A stretch of DNA of 53,755 bases, taken from Clostridiales bacterium. Lineage in GTDB: Bacteria; Bacillota; Clostridia; Tissierellales; GPF-1. The position numbers were made by a program, and so were the translations under genes. The notes under the pieces were generated by a model. That model searched no databases, was not told where the DNA came from, and was given only the letters and a program-made list of their open reading frames with translations. Shown here in pieces: positions 1 through 9,518 of the stretch (the first letter of the stretch is position 1; each line of letters opens with the position of its first letter). The stretch covers positions 52,224 through 105,978 of the forward strand of contig JABXKS010000054.1 of NCBI GenBank assembly GCA_013619125.1. Reading direction: 5' to 3'.

Positions 1-2
1 CG

Positions 3-728
3 ATCGACTATCAATCGCCAATTTATTTGCAAGTCAGAAAGGCGATTCGTGATGGGATTGAAAGTGGAGAGTATTTGCCTGGGATGAGTATTCCATCAGA
101 AAATGAATTGGCGGAACGCTATGGCATTCATCGCTTAACAGTGCGTAATGCTGTCTCAGTTTTAATCCGGGAAGGCTTGTTGAAAAGCGTACAGGGAAAA
201 GGAATTTTTGTCGTCGGACCGAAGATGGAACGAGATCTGGATACCTTGGGAGGATTTACGCAAACCATGAGGGAGAAAGGTGCGCACCCTTCTACGAAAG
301 TGCTCATTAAGACCGTGCGGCAGGCAGGAGAAAAATACGCCATGATTTTTCAAATTTGTCCGGAGGATGAGCTATACTACATCAAACGGATTTGTTTTGC
401 TGACGGTGAGCCGGTTTCCTTGGAGGAGATCTATATTCCGGCGGAACTGATTCCAAACTTCGAAGAGCTTGACTTAGCTGTATTTTCCATTTATGAGATC
501 TATGAGTTTTATGGCGTTCAATTAACGCGGGCGAATCAGAGTCTTGATTTAACAACGTTGGAATTGAAGGACGCGAAGCGCTTGGGGATTGATCCAACCC
601 AAGCAGTCATGCTTTTTGCATGTACCAGCTACGATGAGAAAGATCGGGTGATCGAGTTTTCAAGAACCTATACGCGTGGAGACAAAAGTGATTTTACTGT
701 GCATTTTGCAAGCAATCGAGCGGAATAA
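3..728 (+). CDS. GntR/HutC-family transcriptional regulator, 5' end outside the window
   Basis: Ligand-responsive DNA-binding regulator. The frame stays open to the left edge and the upstream codons read IDYQSPIYLQVRKAIRDG, the normal start of a GntR winged helix, so the TTG at 27 is internal and the true start lies before base 1. Visible parts: winged HTH over about the first 75 residues (SGEYLPGMSIPSENELAERY, then the recognition helix HRLTVRNAV and the wing VQGKGIFV), then a UTRA/HutC effector domain to the C-terminus, which ends in the HutC-like FSRTYTRGDKSDFTV. About 241 residues are present. It ends at a terminator shared with the convergent peroxidase gene. Its targets are probably to the left of the window. 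Family call is secure; the effector is unknown. Confidence 0.9.
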   Translation: MDYQSPIYLQVRKAIRDGIESGEYLPGMSIPSENELAERYGIHRLTVRNAVSVLIREGLLKSVQGKGIFVVGPKMERDLDTLGGFTQTMREKGAHPSTKVLIKTVRQAGEKYAMIFQICPEDELYYIKRICFADGEPVSLEEIYIPAELIPNFEELDLAVFSIYEIYEFYGVQLTRANQSLDLTTLELKDAKRLGIDPTQAVMLFACTSYDEKDRVIEFSRTYTRGDKSDFTVHFASNRAE

Positions 729-779
729 GCAATAAGAAATCAGGAGTCGATTGGGTTCAACGAAAGATTGAAAATCAAA

Positions 780-826
780 ATAAGCACGTGAAAATCGAGA
801 CGAGATCCCGAGATTCACGTGCTTAT
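780..826. terminator. Bidirectional terminator between the GntR and peroxidase genes
   Basis: A 13-bp perfect stem, ATAAGCACGTGAA at 780-792 paired with 814-826, encloses a smaller GC-rich dyad. A-rich sequence on the left and T-rich on the right let it serve both converging genes. Confidence 0.8.
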
Positions 827-854
827 TAATTCGTTGGCTTGAGTTGAAAAACAA

Positions 855-1400
855 TTAAAGCAGCGCTTCAATGGAGCCGGCAATCTCGCCCGGTTTAACG
901 GGTGGTTCAAAACGGCTGACCACATTTCCGTTGCGATCTATCAGAAATTTAGTGAAATTCCATTTGATGGAATCGCCGTCAAAGAGTTTGGGGAATTTCC
1001 CTTTCATCTTTTTCATAAAGCTTTGAGTTTCCGGTTTGGAAGGATCTTCGCCGGTGAAGGGCGCTTCCTGAATCAAAAATTGATAGAGGGGATCCGCCTC
1101 TTTGCCGCGCACCTTGATCTTTTCTGAAAGCGGGAAAGTCACTCCGTAATTGAGGGAACAGAAATTTGCTAGACCCTCGCCTTCCAAGGGTTCCTGGTTA
1201 GCGAACTGATCGCAAGGGAATCCTAGGATCACAAAGCCTTGATCCCTGTAGGTTTCGTAGAGCTTTTCGAGTCCCGCGTATTGAGGGGTGAAGCCACATT
1301 TGCTGGCCGTGTTAACAATGAGTAGTACTTTGCCTTGATAGTCGGCAAGATTCTTTTCTTCTCCGTCAAGAGAGGTGTAAGGATATGAGTAAATGGACAT
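855..1400 (-). CDS. Glutathione peroxidase family protein (thiol peroxidase)
   Basis: Reduces hydrogen peroxide and organic hydroperoxides with a catalytic cysteine. The 181-residue thioredoxin-fold protein has the family signature NTASKCGFT with peroxidatic Cys35, the FPCDQF motif with Gln65, and KWNFTKFL carrying the Trp/Asn pair of the catalytic tetrad. Cys35 is an ordinary TGC-type cysteine, not selenocysteine. Cys81 in ANFCSLNYG sits where thioredoxin-dependent relatives keep their resolving cysteine, so thioredoxin rather than glutathione is the likely electron donor (inference). The start has a good AGGAGG site. It is a single-gene unit, convergent with the GntR gene and divergent from the next regulator. 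A general oxidative-defence role is expected in an anaerobe. Confidence 0.93.
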   Translation of the reverse strand: MSIYSYPYTSLDGEEKNLADYQGKVLLIVNTASKCGFTPQYAGLEKLYETYRDQGFVILGFPCDQFANQEPLEGEGLANFCSLNYGVTFPLSEKIKVRGKEADPLYQFLIQEAPFTGEDPSKPETQSFMKKMKGKFPKLFDGDSIKWNFTKFLIDRNGNVVSRFEPPVKPGEIAGSIEALL

Positions 1401-1530
1401 AAAAGCCTCCTAGTTTGTTTTAAGTGTAATCTACAATTAGATACCCATCAGCATGTTGCCTATGCAGGTTTCCTGTAAAATCTTAGAAATTTTCTGATAT
1501 ACTTGAAAAAAGACAAGGGGAGAGAATGGG

Positions 1531-3405
1531 ATGCGGATTGGGTTTATTGCGCCAAATAGAGGAATGATGCAGGATTTGAATAAGTTGAAAGAAGCAGATC
1601 GATTATCGGATCGGGTTGATTTTTTCCTGGGTGATCTTCGCGAAGGACTTCGAATAGCCAATGGACTGGCGTATCAGAAATATGATGTTATCATTAGCCG
1701 CGGTGGAACGGCACGAGTGATCCGAGATTCTGTAGATTTACCTGTCGTAGAAGTTCAAATCACAGGATATGACGCTTTGCGGATGCTACTGCCATACCAA
1801 AACACCGTTTACCAAGTAGCGATATTAGGCTATGAAAATATTGTTCGCGGTTTTTTACCTATTCTTAAAAGATTGGAAATCACAGCATATATTGAGGTTG
1901 TAGAAAAAGAGGAAGAAGTCGCCGAAAAAGTCAATGAGTTGAAAGAGCTAGGCGTTGCAGTTGTTTTGGGGGATACCGTATCGGTTAACCATGCGAAGGA
2001 GGTTGGCTTGGAAGCGGTGTTAATTACATCTGGCCCGGAATCTCTTTTACTGGCGGTGGAAGAGGCTGAAAAGATTGCTGGCGCAATCCGTGAGGATCGA
2101 CAGAAGCAACGTCGGTTGCAGGAAATTTTGAATTTGTCGAATGATGCGATCGTTTTTTTGCGTCCCTCTGGAGTGGTTGAGTTGTTTAATCCGGCAGCAG
2201 AACGGATGTTGGAAGTGCGTCAAGAAAAGGTTATCGGAAAACGGATGGATCAATGCGATTGTTGCCATCAATTATTTTCGCAATTGAAAGAAGAAGGGAA
2301 TTGGGAGAATCGGGTATTAGCATTAGGGAAAAGTCATGCCATGGTAAGTAAACGCATTGTTGAAAATGAGGGGCGGGAAATCGGGACGGTTATTACAATG
2401 AAAGATGTGACCGAGGTACTCGAATTAGAAGCGAGAATTCGCAAGGATTTGCAAGGGCGTGGTCTTGTGGCGAAGAAACAATTTTCGGATTTGATTGGTT
2501 CATCACATTCCTTTCAAGCAACGATTGAGCGCGCGAAAACATATGCAAAAACGAATTCGAATATTTTAATTCGCGGAGAGAGTGGAACGGGGAAAGAGGT
2601 CTTTGCTCAAGCGATTCATTTGGATAGCAAACGGTCTGAAGGTCCTTTTGTTGCACTAAATTGTGCAGCATTGCCTGTTGATATTTTGGAAAGCGAACTC
2701 TTTGGATATGTGGAGGGATCGTTTACGGGTGCGAAACAGGGTGGCAAGCGAGGGCTTTTCGAGTTGGCGCATAGGGGAACCATTTTTTTGGATGAAATTG
2801 GAGAGATGGATGTTAAATTACAGAGCCGATTGCTTCGTGTACTGCAGGAACGAGAAATTATGCGGATTGGCGATGATCGAGTTATTCCGATTGATGTACG
2901 TGTGATCTGCGCAACCAATAAGGATTTGAAGACTGCAGTAAAAAAAGGGGAGTTTCGCGCTGATCTTTATTATCGAATCAACGTTTTGCGAATTGAGATA
3001 CCACCATTGCGAAATCGATTGGAGGACTTGACGGAATTAGCAAATCGTCTTGTTCATCATTATCAGCGGAAATATAAAATGATGGAAAAGGATGTAGATC
3101 AATCGGTTTTGCAGTTATTAAAAAATCATCGATTTGAAGGAAATATACGAGAATTGCAAAATATTATGCAACGGGCGGTTCTTCTTGGCACCGGATCAGT
3201 GGAGGCAAAGATATTAAATGAAATTTTAGCAGATGAGAGTGATATGGAATTGGACGGAATGGATCATACCCTTCAGGAACGAGAGCAAAAATGGATTGAG
3301 CAAGTGTTGCGTGAAGAGGGATATAACAAAACGAAGGCGGCGGAACGATTGGGAATTCATCGTGTGACATTGAGTAAAAAATTGAAGAATTTTGAAATCA
3401 AGTGA
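1531..3405 (+). CDS. PrpR-type sigma-54-dependent activator (PrpR_N - PAS - AAA+ - Fis HTH)
   Basis: Activates sigma-54 RNA polymerase. Domains: PrpR N-terminal sensor (about 1-190, with [13 protein letters not shown]), PAS-like segment (about 195-300), AAA+ domain with Walker A GESGTGKE (349-356) and Walker B FLDEIGE, and a C-terminal Fis-type HTH ([18 protein letters not shown]). The sigma-54 contact loop reads GSFTGA (396-401) instead of the usual GAFTGA. A cysteine cluster C-x-C-C-H at 242-246 lies in the PAS region and could bind metal or sense redox state (inference). A sigma-54 promoter follows about 100 bp after its stop codon, so it almost certainly drives the kdgT-kinase-pdxA2 operon. 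An extended -10 (TGaTATACT, 1495-1503) precedes the gene. Confidence 0.93.
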   Translation: MRIGFIAPNRGMMQDLNKLKEADRLSDRVDFFLGDLREGLRIANGLAYQKYDVIISRGGTARVIRDSVDLPVVEVQITGYDALRMLLPYQNTVYQVAILGYENIVRGFLPILKRLEITAYIEVVEKEEEVAEKVNELKELGVAVVLGDTVSVNHAKEVGLEAVLITSGPESLLLAVEEAEKIAGAIREDRQKQRRLQEILNLSNDAIVFLRPSGVVELFNPAAERMLEVRQEKVIGKRMDQCDCCHQLFSQLKEEGNWENRVLALGKSHAMVSKRIVENEGREIGTVITMKDVTEVLELEARIRKDLQGRGLVAKKQFSDLIGSSHSFQATIERAKTYAKTNSNILIRGESGTGKEVFAQAIHLDSKRSEGPFVALNCAALPVDILESELFGYVEGSFTGAKQGGKRGLFELAHRGTIFLDEIGEMDVKLQSRLLRVLQEREIMRIGDDRVIPIDVRVICATNKDLKTAVKKGEFRADLYYRINVLRIEIPPLRNRLEDLTELANRLVHHYQRKYKMMEKDVDQSVLQLLKNHRFEGNIRELQNIMQRAVLLGTGSVEAKILNEILADESDMELDGMDHTLQEREQKWIEQVLREEGYNKTKAAERLGIHRVTLSKKLKNFEIK

Positions 3406-3442
3406 TGCGAATCGTTGCGTAGAGCGATGCGATATGCATCAC
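3402..3442. promoter_or_regulatory. Putative upstream activator site of the PrpR-type regulator
   Basis: Outer arms GTGATGC (3402-3408) and GCATCAC (3436-3442) are perfect inverted copies, with an inner dyad GATGC-GATAT-GCATC (3426-3440). Read from each end, the two 18-mers match at 13 of 18 positions, as expected for two inverted enhancer sites. It sits about 60 bp upstream of the -24 box, the usual position for a sigma-54 activator. There is no long T-run, so a terminator is less likely. Confidence 0.6.
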
Positions 3443-3503
3443 TTTTGGAGCTAGGAAATCGGAAAAAGCCTTAGAAACATTGAAATTCAGCAGGGATGAG
3501 TTT

Positions 3504-3519
3504 TGGCATGAGATTTGCA
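3504..3519 (+). promoter_or_regulatory. Sigma-54 (-24/-12) promoter of the threonate-type operon
   Basis: TGGCATG-AGAT-TTGCA matches the sigma-54 consensus TGGCAYG-N4-TTGCW, with GG and GC dinucleotides correctly spaced. Transcription should start near 3530, before the ribosome binding site at 3541-3550. The site lies inside an upstream extension of the permease reading frame, which argues against a start codon before 3556. Confidence 0.88.
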
Positions 3520-3555
3520 TTATCAAGGTTTGAACAAATTAAAAGGAGGATGAAT

Positions 3556-4515
3556 ATGCAAATCAAAAGAAAGATTGAACGAATTCCTGGCGGAATGATG
3601 GTAGTACCATTGATTATTGGGGCACTTATTAATACTTTCTTCCCACAGGTACTGCTTATTGGTGGATTCACAACTGCAATCGCAAAAGGCGCTGGAGCTT
3701 TGATCGGTGTTTTCCTCGTATGTATGGGATCTGGAATTAGTATAAAAGCAGCACCGAAGGCATTGAAGAAAGGTGCGGCTATTACATTTTCAAAGTTTGT
3801 GATTGGTGTAGCGATCGGTTTGCTTGTCAGCAAGGTTTTCGGAGATAATTTTATGGGACTTTCTTCCCTTGCGATTATTGCGGCAATGACTAATACAAAT
3901 GGAGGATTGTTTGCGGCACTCGCAGGAGAATTTGGGGATGAGACGGATATCGGATCAATTGCGATTATTTCAATTAATGATGGCCCATTTTTAACAATGA
4001 TTGCACTAGGAACAGCAGGATTGGCAACAATTCCACTTATGAGCTTGGTTGCAGTTTTAATTCCTATTATGGTTGGAATGATTCTTGGAAATCTTGATAA
4101 GGAAATGAAAGCGTTTTTATCAAATGGCGGCGGAATGTTAATTCCATTCTTTGCATTTGCGTTGGGTGCGGGCATTAACTTCAGTGTGTTGCTAAAAGCG
4201 GGAGCGGCAGGCGTGCTTTTGGGTGTGATTACAACCTTCATTGGCGGATTCTTTAATGTAATGGCAGATAAAGCGACTGGTGGAACTGGGATTGCTGGAG
4301 CTGCGGCATCAAGTACAGCTGGTAATGCAGTGGCAACACCACAGGCGATTGCTTTGGCTGACCCAAGCTTAGCGGCTCTTGCTTCGGTTGCCGCACCACA
4401 AGTTGCGGCATCAACTATTACTACGGCATTGTTGACGCCAATACTTACGACTTATATTGCTAAACGTAATAAGGCTAAGCAAGTTAAAGAAGAGGAAAAG
4501 GCTAAGGTTGCTTAA
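3556..4515 (+). CDS. kdgT: 2-keto-3-deoxygluconate permease family transporter (KdgT-like)
   Basis: Membrane carrier of the KdgT family. From ATG 3556 it is 319 residues, close to E. coli KdgT (about 327), and begins [19 protein letters not shown], which closely resembles KdgT. About ten hydrophobic segments cover most of the chain, with family blocks [14 protein letters not shown] and [16 protein letters not shown]. The start was set by AAAAGGAGG and by the sigma-54 promoter, which lies within the longer open frame. It is first in an operon with a DUF1537 kinase and PdxA2. Such KdgT homologues occur with D-threonate or D-erythronate genes, so the substrate is more likely a four-carbon sugar acid than KDG (inference). 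Confidence 0.88.
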   Translation: MQIKRKIERIPGGMMVVPLIIGALINTFFPQVLLIGGFTTAIAKGAGALIGVFLVCMGSGISIKAAPKALKKGAAITFSKFVIGVAIGLLVSKVFGDNFMGLSSLAIIAAMTNTNGGLFAALAGEFGDETDIGSIAIISINDGPFLTMIALGTAGLATIPLMSLVAVLIPIMVGMILGNLDKEMKAFLSNGGGMLIPFFAFALGAGINFSVLLKAGAAGVLLGVITTFIGGFFNVMADKATGGTGIAGAAASSTAGNAVATPQAIALADPSLAALASVAAPQVAASTITTALLTPILTTYIAKRNKAKQVKEEEKAKVA

Positions 4516-4536
4516 GAGTGGAGTTGGAGGTTTATT

Positions 4537-5796
4537 ATGGACAGAAAATTAGTTGTGGTTGCCGATGATTTTACCGGATCGAATGATACGGGTGTTCAAT
4601 TCAGTAAAACGGGCTTACTCACAAATGTCATCACGGATCCGAGGAATCTTCACGCTGAATTGCAAAATTCTGATGTGCTAGTGGTTGATTTAGAATCTCG
4701 ATTTGATGAGCAAACGGATGCATATCAGAAATGCTTTGATGTGGGTCAGCAATTGAATGGTGAGCCAGTGACTGTATACAAAAAACTGGACTCAACCTTT
4801 CGAGGGAATATTGGAGCCGAAATAGAGGGTCTGATGAAAGGGTTGGGCTTAAAGAAGGCGATTCTAGCGGCGGCTCTCCCATCAAATGGGAGACAAACAA
4901 TTCAAGGAAAAGTATGGGTTCATGGGAGTCCTTTGGTTGAAACAGAATTTGCAAAGGATCCGCGAACACCAATCCACTCTTCATGTATTATGGAGATCTT
5001 ACAAGAACAGACCGAGCTGCGAATGATTCAAATGAGGAGCGATTGGGCAACATTATCTTCAGATGAACGCACGGAAGTCTTTGAAACTGAATTGCAAAAA
5101 GAAGCTGAAATCTTGATTTTTGATGGGCAATCAGAGGAAGACTTGATTGCGGTGGCGGAGCAGATTCGTTCGATTCAGGAATCTATCTTGATTGTGGGAA
5201 CTGCGGGATTGGCCAATCACTTACCTGAGGCGTGGTCACTTGAATCAAAGAAAAGAGTCTTTGTTTTTGCAGGAAGTGTCAGTGAGCAAACTCGGTTACA
5301 GGTTGCATATGCAGAACAGCAAATGGAATTAACGCGCTTTGATATTTTGGGCACAGAGATTTTAAAAGATGAAGCTGGTTTTTTTAAAAAAATCAAAAAG
5401 GATGTTGCCATCGCTTGTGAAGCGGGTGAATCTCGTTTCGTCTTTGCAACAACGCGCTCGAGAGAAGAAGTAGATCAAGTATTTGAAATGGCTGACAAGA
5501 TTGGCTTGACTAATAATGAAGCTGCAGAAAAGATTGCTTTGTGGATTGGAAGACTGTCGGCAGAGTGCATTCAGCAGTATCGTCCTGTAGGAATCTTTTT
5601 GACAGGCGGCGATACAGCAATAAAAACGGTGAAGGCATTAGGCGGAAGTGGGATCCGGATTCATCAGGAAGTTTTGCCGGGAATTCCTTCGGGTGTTTTA
5701 ACTGGATGTGAAATTGATGGAATTGTTGTAACGAAGGCAGGCGGTTTCGGTGATGAAGAAGCAGTTTGTCGTGTAATTGAGTTTTTGGAGGCATAA
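4537..5796 (+). CDS. dtnK: Four-carbon acid sugar kinase (DUF1537 family), probably D-threonate kinase
   Basis: Phosphorylates a four-carbon sugar acid at O4 with ATP; DUF1537 proteins have been shown to be such kinases. The 419-residue protein has the N-terminal substrate-domain motif VADDFTGSNDTG (8-19), KKLDSTFRGNIG, and the C-terminal nucleotide-binding motifs FAGSVSEQT and FLTGGDTAIKTV. It follows kdgT by 21 bp with a GGAGG site, and its stop codon abuts the pdxA2 start. The pairing with PdxA2 is the known diagnostic for D-threonate or D-erythronate breakdown: kinase, then oxidation/decarboxylation to dihydroxyacetone phosphate. Which epimer is used cannot be read from sequence. Confidence 0.88.
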   Translation: MDRKLVVVADDFTGSNDTGVQFSKTGLLTNVITDPRNLHAELQNSDVLVVDLESRFDEQTDAYQKCFDVGQQLNGEPVTVYKKLDSTFRGNIGAEIEGLMKGLGLKKAILAAALPSNGRQTIQGKVWVHGSPLVETEFAKDPRTPIHSSCIMEILQEQTELRMIQMRSDWATLSSDERTEVFETELQKEAEILIFDGQSEEDLIAVAEQIRSIQESILIVGTAGLANHLPEAWSLESKKRVFVFAGSVSEQTRLQVAYAEQQMELTRFDILGTEILKDEAGFFKKIKKDVAIACEAGESRFVFATTRSREEVDQVFEMADKIGLTNNEAAEKIALWIGRLSAECIQQYRPVGIFLTGGDTAIKTVKALGGSGIRIHQEVLPGIPSGVLTGCEIDGIVVTKAGGFGDEEAVCRVIEFLEA

Positions 5797-6780
5797 ATGA
5801 AGAAGATAGCAATTACCATGGGAGATCCAGCAGGGATTGGACCCGAAATTATTTTAAAAACCTTTCAAGGCGAAGAAGCCAAGAATCGAGAATTGATTGT
5901 TGTGGGCGATGCGGCGATTCTGGAAACGGTGCAAGAACGAGCCTTCAGTGAAAAGCTTGAGATTCGATCGATTTCTTCCATTGAGGAAGCTTGCTTTGAA
6001 GAGGGTATTGTTAATGTGTGGGATCTGAAACTGGTAGGTCCGCAAGAGATCACTCCAGGGGTTGTTTCGGCAGTGGCTGGCAATGCCGCATTTCAGTATG
6101 TGGTGGAAGCGATCCGGTTGGCTCAGCAAGGGATGGTGGGTTCTGTGGTTACAGCACCACTGAACAAAGAAGCCATTCATTTGGCGGGTCATAATTTCGC
6201 TGGCCATACGGAGATCTTTGCGACCTATACGAAGACCAAAGACTACGCGATGCTTTTGTATGATGAAAAATTAAGCGTAATCCATGTCTCTACACACATT
6301 TCCTTATTACATGCAATTCAAACTCTTTCGCAAGATCGCGTGGAGCGGGTAATCGCATTGGCGGAAGAGAATATGACAAGAATCCTCGGGCGAAAGCCAA
6401 GAATCGCTGTGGCGGGATTGAACCCTCACGCCGGTGAAAATGGATTGTTTGGTCGTGAGGAAATTGAGACGATTATTCCTGCAGTCAAAAAGATGAAGGC
6501 GCAGGGAATCGAGGTTTCAGGCCCTTACCCGCCGGACACGATTTTCTTGAAGGCGTCTCAGGGCGAATATGACGTGGTCGTTGCCATGTATCATGATCAG
6601 GGACATATTCCATTGAAACTGCTGGGATTCCATAGCGGCGTCAATATTTCAGTGGGAATGCCTGTGATTCGAACTTCAGTCGATCACGGTACTGCCTTTG
6701 AAATCGCCTGGCAAGGGGTAGCAAGAAATGATAGTCTGGTTCAAGCCATTCGGCTTGCAGAACGATTGGGAAAAGAATAA
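5797..6780 (+). CDS. pdxA2: 4-phospho-D-threonate (or erythronate) 3-dehydrogenase, PdxA2
   Basis: PdxA-family, metal- and NAD-dependent beta-decarboxylating dehydrogenase, 327 residues. Metal ligands are visible at His167 (STHISL), His211 (NPHAGE) and His266 (YHDQGH), at almost the same numbering as E. coli PdxA (166, 211, 266), with the opening MGDPAGIGPEI also conserved. Its ATG directly follows the kinase stop (TAAATG), so the two are translationally coupled. That context points to the catabolic PdxA2 role, forming dihydroxyacetone phosphate from the 4-phosphorylated acid, rather than pyridoxine synthesis. A strong terminator follows. Alternative: true PdxA for vitamin B6, less likely because no other B6 gene is near. 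Confidence 0.9.
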   Translation: MKKIAITMGDPAGIGPEIILKTFQGEEAKNRELIVVGDAAILETVQERAFSEKLEIRSISSIEEACFEEGIVNVWDLKLVGPQEITPGVVSAVAGNAAFQYVVEAIRLAQQGMVGSVVTAPLNKEAIHLAGHNFAGHTEIFATYTKTKDYAMLLYDEKLSVIHVSTHISLLHAIQTLSQDRVERVIALAEENMTRILGRKPRIAVAGLNPHAGENGLFGREEIETIIPAVKKMKAQGIEVSGPYPPDTIFLKASQGEYDVVVAMYHDQGHIPLKLLGFHSGVNISVGMPVIRTSVDHGTAFEIAWQGVARNDSLVQAIRLAERLGKE

Positions 6781-6792
6781 GTGGTAAATATG

Positions 6793-6831
6793 AAAGCCAG
6801 CAAACGGGATTATTCGTTTGCTGGCTTTTTT
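6793..6831. terminator. Terminator shared by pdxA2 and the LevR-type gene
   Basis: A 14-bp perfect stem (AAAGCCAGCAAACG at 6793-6806 with 6815-6828), an 8-base loop and a T-run. It lies between two convergent genes and has A-rich flanks, so it can act both ways. Confidence 0.92.
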
Positions 6832-6849
6832 ACGAAATTTTTTCAATAG

Positions 6850-9384
6850 CTATGACAGTGCGCTCGGCAGATACGGTAAAAAGATTTCGATGAGGTAGCA
6901 GATTTCGCTTTGAGGAATTTGAATGCCATAACTCTGCTCTAAATTCAGCAATCCATCTTCTATGGATTTTTTTAGTTGGATTTCTTTTAGAACGAGAGAT
7001 TCATCTTTGTAAAAATGCAGACCTTCATTTCGAATCACTCTTTCCACCATTGATGCGGAATGAACGAGAAATTTTGTACAAAGCTCATCAGAATAAGGAA
7101 TATTCATGGAGGCATTAATGTGGTTTAAGGCGTCGGTGAGCAGATTTACTGCTTTTGTTGGATCCAAGAATGAAAAGATGTCTTCTATAATTCTCGCATA
7201 AAGCTTTCGAACAAAGGGAGAGGCTTCTTTTGTATATTTGTTTCGTATTGTTTTTTTCGACAGCGAAAATGATTTTAGGTCGGAAGCCAATATTTCAAGA
7301 GTCATTTTAGGAAGCACTGATTTTCTGGACGCCTCAATAACAAGCGGTGTGCTGACCATGTCGATGACGGTGATCGGCACTTTGGGCCTTAGTGGAAGGA
7401 GCGCTTCAACAGCTGATAATGATCCCATGTCAGCAAGTATCAGCAAACCGCTCGAGTTTTCAATTTCTTGAATAAAGTGAGAGACCCATTTCAACATATC
7501 TTGTACATCCATATCAAGTGGCATATCAAAGGCTTTGACATGCATGGTTCCGAGCAATGTGTTAGCAACCGTGGCCATATCAGAGGCGATATGATCGCCG
7601 TGACACATGACAAGAACATCGATTCCTTTTGAGAAGTGATTTTGCTTAAATGCATTCATAAACACGGTAAGAATTGCTGTTTCATTTTCAGGGATGTGGA
7701 TTGAGAAAGCATCCTCTAACTCTTTTCGCAGGGTTTCTGCCAACTTGTATTCATGTTGGAATTTCTTTGCGATTTTTTTTACGTCAATATGATGGACATA
7801 TTTATTTTGCCGGATTCGTTCAATGAGGTTTTCAATATGCAAGCAGATCGCATAGAGTGAATTATTGTTGTTAAGCAAAAAATGAATTTCAGGATTTCGA
7901 TTCAATATGTCGATGATTTTGAAATAAATTTGCGGTTTAAGGAATTTTTCTATGGTTTCCTTACTGAGGGTATCAACTTTGGTCTTGAACATCAGTGATT
8001 TCGTATAGGAATTAATGATCTCTTCAAGGGAGTCCCAAATAGAAGAGGGGTCGATTTTTTGATCACTCAATTCTTTGTATTTTTCATCAATCAAGGTGTA
8101 ATAGTCACCCTCATACTTTGAGTTGAAGCTATTGATGATTCTTGGGCTTCGATTTTCTTGATAGGAGTAGATCAGGGTCTCTTTGATATCGAACGGTAAA
8201 TGAAGATCCGTTTGTGTGTCGGGTACACGATGTTTGGCGAAGCTGCCGACAAGAGTCTGTGGAATGTGGGCCAAGTTCACTTCAATCAGTTTTTTTTGAT
8301 TGAGTCGTTTCTCGAGATAAGCGCGTGCGCAAACCAGTTGGATGGTGCTATATAATTCACCGATATTCGAGCGGTAGGTATGTGTGAGGAGGCATAAAAA
8401 GATATTGCGGGAAACTTGAATGGTTTCCTTGAGTCGAAAGGATTCATTTGTAAAGAAATAGTTGAGCAGTTCGATTTTTTCATAGAGCGAACGATCTTCT
8501 AAACTGGGCAGATGAATGGTGACCGGAATACGGCGCATAAAGGTTTTTAACAGAGCGGATTCTGGATTTTCTGTAGTTGCACCGATAATCATGATTTCTT
8601 TTAACGGAATCAATTGTGTGCCGCCTAATTTTCGGTACTCGCCCTTATCGATTAGCTGAAAGAGCATTTCCTGAGCTTGCGGGGGAAGCCGATGTATTTC
8701 ATCCAAGAATAAAATGCCATTCTTTGCTTTCGTGACAAGTCCTTCTTTGGTTTGATCGGCACCGGTGAAAGCACCTTTTGTATGTCCAAATAATTGCGAG
8801 GAAATCAATTCCGGGTTATAGCTATAATCGGCGCAATTGAAAATAATCAATGGTGTTTCAATGAGACGGCTCTTTTGAAGGAAGGTATGGATAAATTCAA
8901 CAAATGTGCTTTTCCCAACACCTGTTTCACCTAAAATCATCATATGTAAGCCGTTCGGAGGATAGAGAACAGCGGCTTTCGCTTGGTCGATCTGCGCGCG
9001 CAAACTGGATTTGCTGCCAATTAAATCGACAAAATCATCTGCGAAGAACTCTTCTGAGGCTGGTTTTCCAGTCTCTTGAGTGGCCGGATAGAGATGAGAG
9101 TGAAGGGTTTCTTTCGTGAGGATAAAGGAGTGCAAGGTAAGAGAGGGGATTATTGTCTTCAGTGCATCAACCGATAAAAAAGTGGTTGGTTTCCCCTTGA
9201 TTTTAAGCGCCTTTCCTTCAAGAACAAGCTCATTTAAGTCTCGGGAAGCATTGCTGCGGTGACAATTGGAAAGTTCGGCTATTGCCGTTGCACTGATTCC
9301 AACGCATGTTGTTTCGTCCCTTTTGGACAAGGCTTCTTCAGAGAAAGAATGCAGGCAAGTGTAAACGGTCAATTTTCTTTTCAT
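6850..9384 (-). CDS. LevR/ManR-type sigma-54 activator with PRD and PTS EIIA domains
   Basis: PTS-controlled activator of sigma-54 transcription, 844 residues. Order: N-terminal HTH (about 1-75), AAA+ domain with Walker A GETGVGKS (152-159), intact GAFTGAD (204-210) and FLDEIHRL (226-233), PRD1 (about 470-580, His516), mannose-type EIIA domain (about 588-700, His595 in MCHGDHIASD), and PRD2 (about 745-840, His775). The histidines are the expected phosphorylation points linking activity to sugar flux and HPr. It diverges from the mannose-family PTS operon across a 354-bp region with six repeat sites and a -24/-12 promoter. Its own start has AAGGAG six bases before ATG. Confidence 0.94.
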   Translation of the reverse strand: MKRKLTVYTCLHSFSEEALSKRDETTCVGISATAIAELSNCHRSNASRDLNELVLEGKALKIKGKPTTFLSVDALKTIIPSLTLHSFILTKETLHSHLYPATQETGKPASEEFFADDFVDLIGSKSSLRAQIDQAKAAVLYPPNGLHMMILGETGVGKSTFVEFIHTFLQKSRLIETPLIIFNCADYSYNPELISSQLFGHTKGAFTGADQTKEGLVTKAKNGILFLDEIHRLPPQAQEMLFQLIDKGEYRKLGGTQLIPLKEIMIIGATTENPESALLKTFMRRIPVTIHLPSLEDRSLYEKIELLNYFFTNESFRLKETIQVSRNIFLCLLTHTYRSNIGELYSTIQLVCARAYLEKRLNQKKLIEVNLAHIPQTLVGSFAKHRVPDTQTDLHLPFDIKETLIYSYQENRSPRIINSFNSKYEGDYYTLIDEKYKELSDQKIDPSSIWDSLEEIINSYTKSLMFKTKVDTLSKETIEKFLKPQIYFKIIDILNRNPEIHFLLNNNNSLYAICLHIENLIERIRQNKYVHHIDVKKIAKKFQHEYKLAETLRKELEDAFSIHIPENETAILTVFMNAFKQNHFSKGIDVLVMCHGDHIASDMATVANTLLGTMHVKAFDMPLDMDVQDMLKWVSHFIQEIENSSGLLILADMGSLSAVEALLPLRPKVPITVIDMVSTPLVIEASRKSVLPKMTLEILASDLKSFSLSKKTIRNKYTKEASPFVRKLYARIIEDIFSFLDPTKAVNLLTDALNHINASMNIPYSDELCTKFLVHSASMVERVIRNEGLHFYKDESLVLKEIQLKKSIEDGLLNLEQSYGIQIPQSEICYLIEIFLPYLPSALS

Positions 9385-9518
9385 AAAAACTCCTTCGGAT
9401 GAATAGAATGATTATTTTGGATGATTTCGCTACACAGAGCTAGTTTTGATTTCATTATATCCTGGAGGGATGCGAATGAACAAGGGGAAAATCAAGACAA
9501 TTCCGAGTATTCGGTTAA

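Noticed and set aside
3402-3442. Inverted repeat read as a terminator of the PrpR-type gene
   Set aside because: Only four T residues follow and the arms are widely spaced; its position relative to the sigma-54 promoter fits an activator site better.
3496-3555. N-terminal extension of the permease frame
   Set aside because: It overlaps the sigma-54 promoter, so it cannot be on the main transcript, and the AAAAGGAGG site points to ATG 3556.
3471-4241. 256-codon open frame on the minus strand
   Set aside because: It is antisense to the KdgT-type permease and rich in Ile/Pro/Asn as expected from the complement of a membrane-protein gene.
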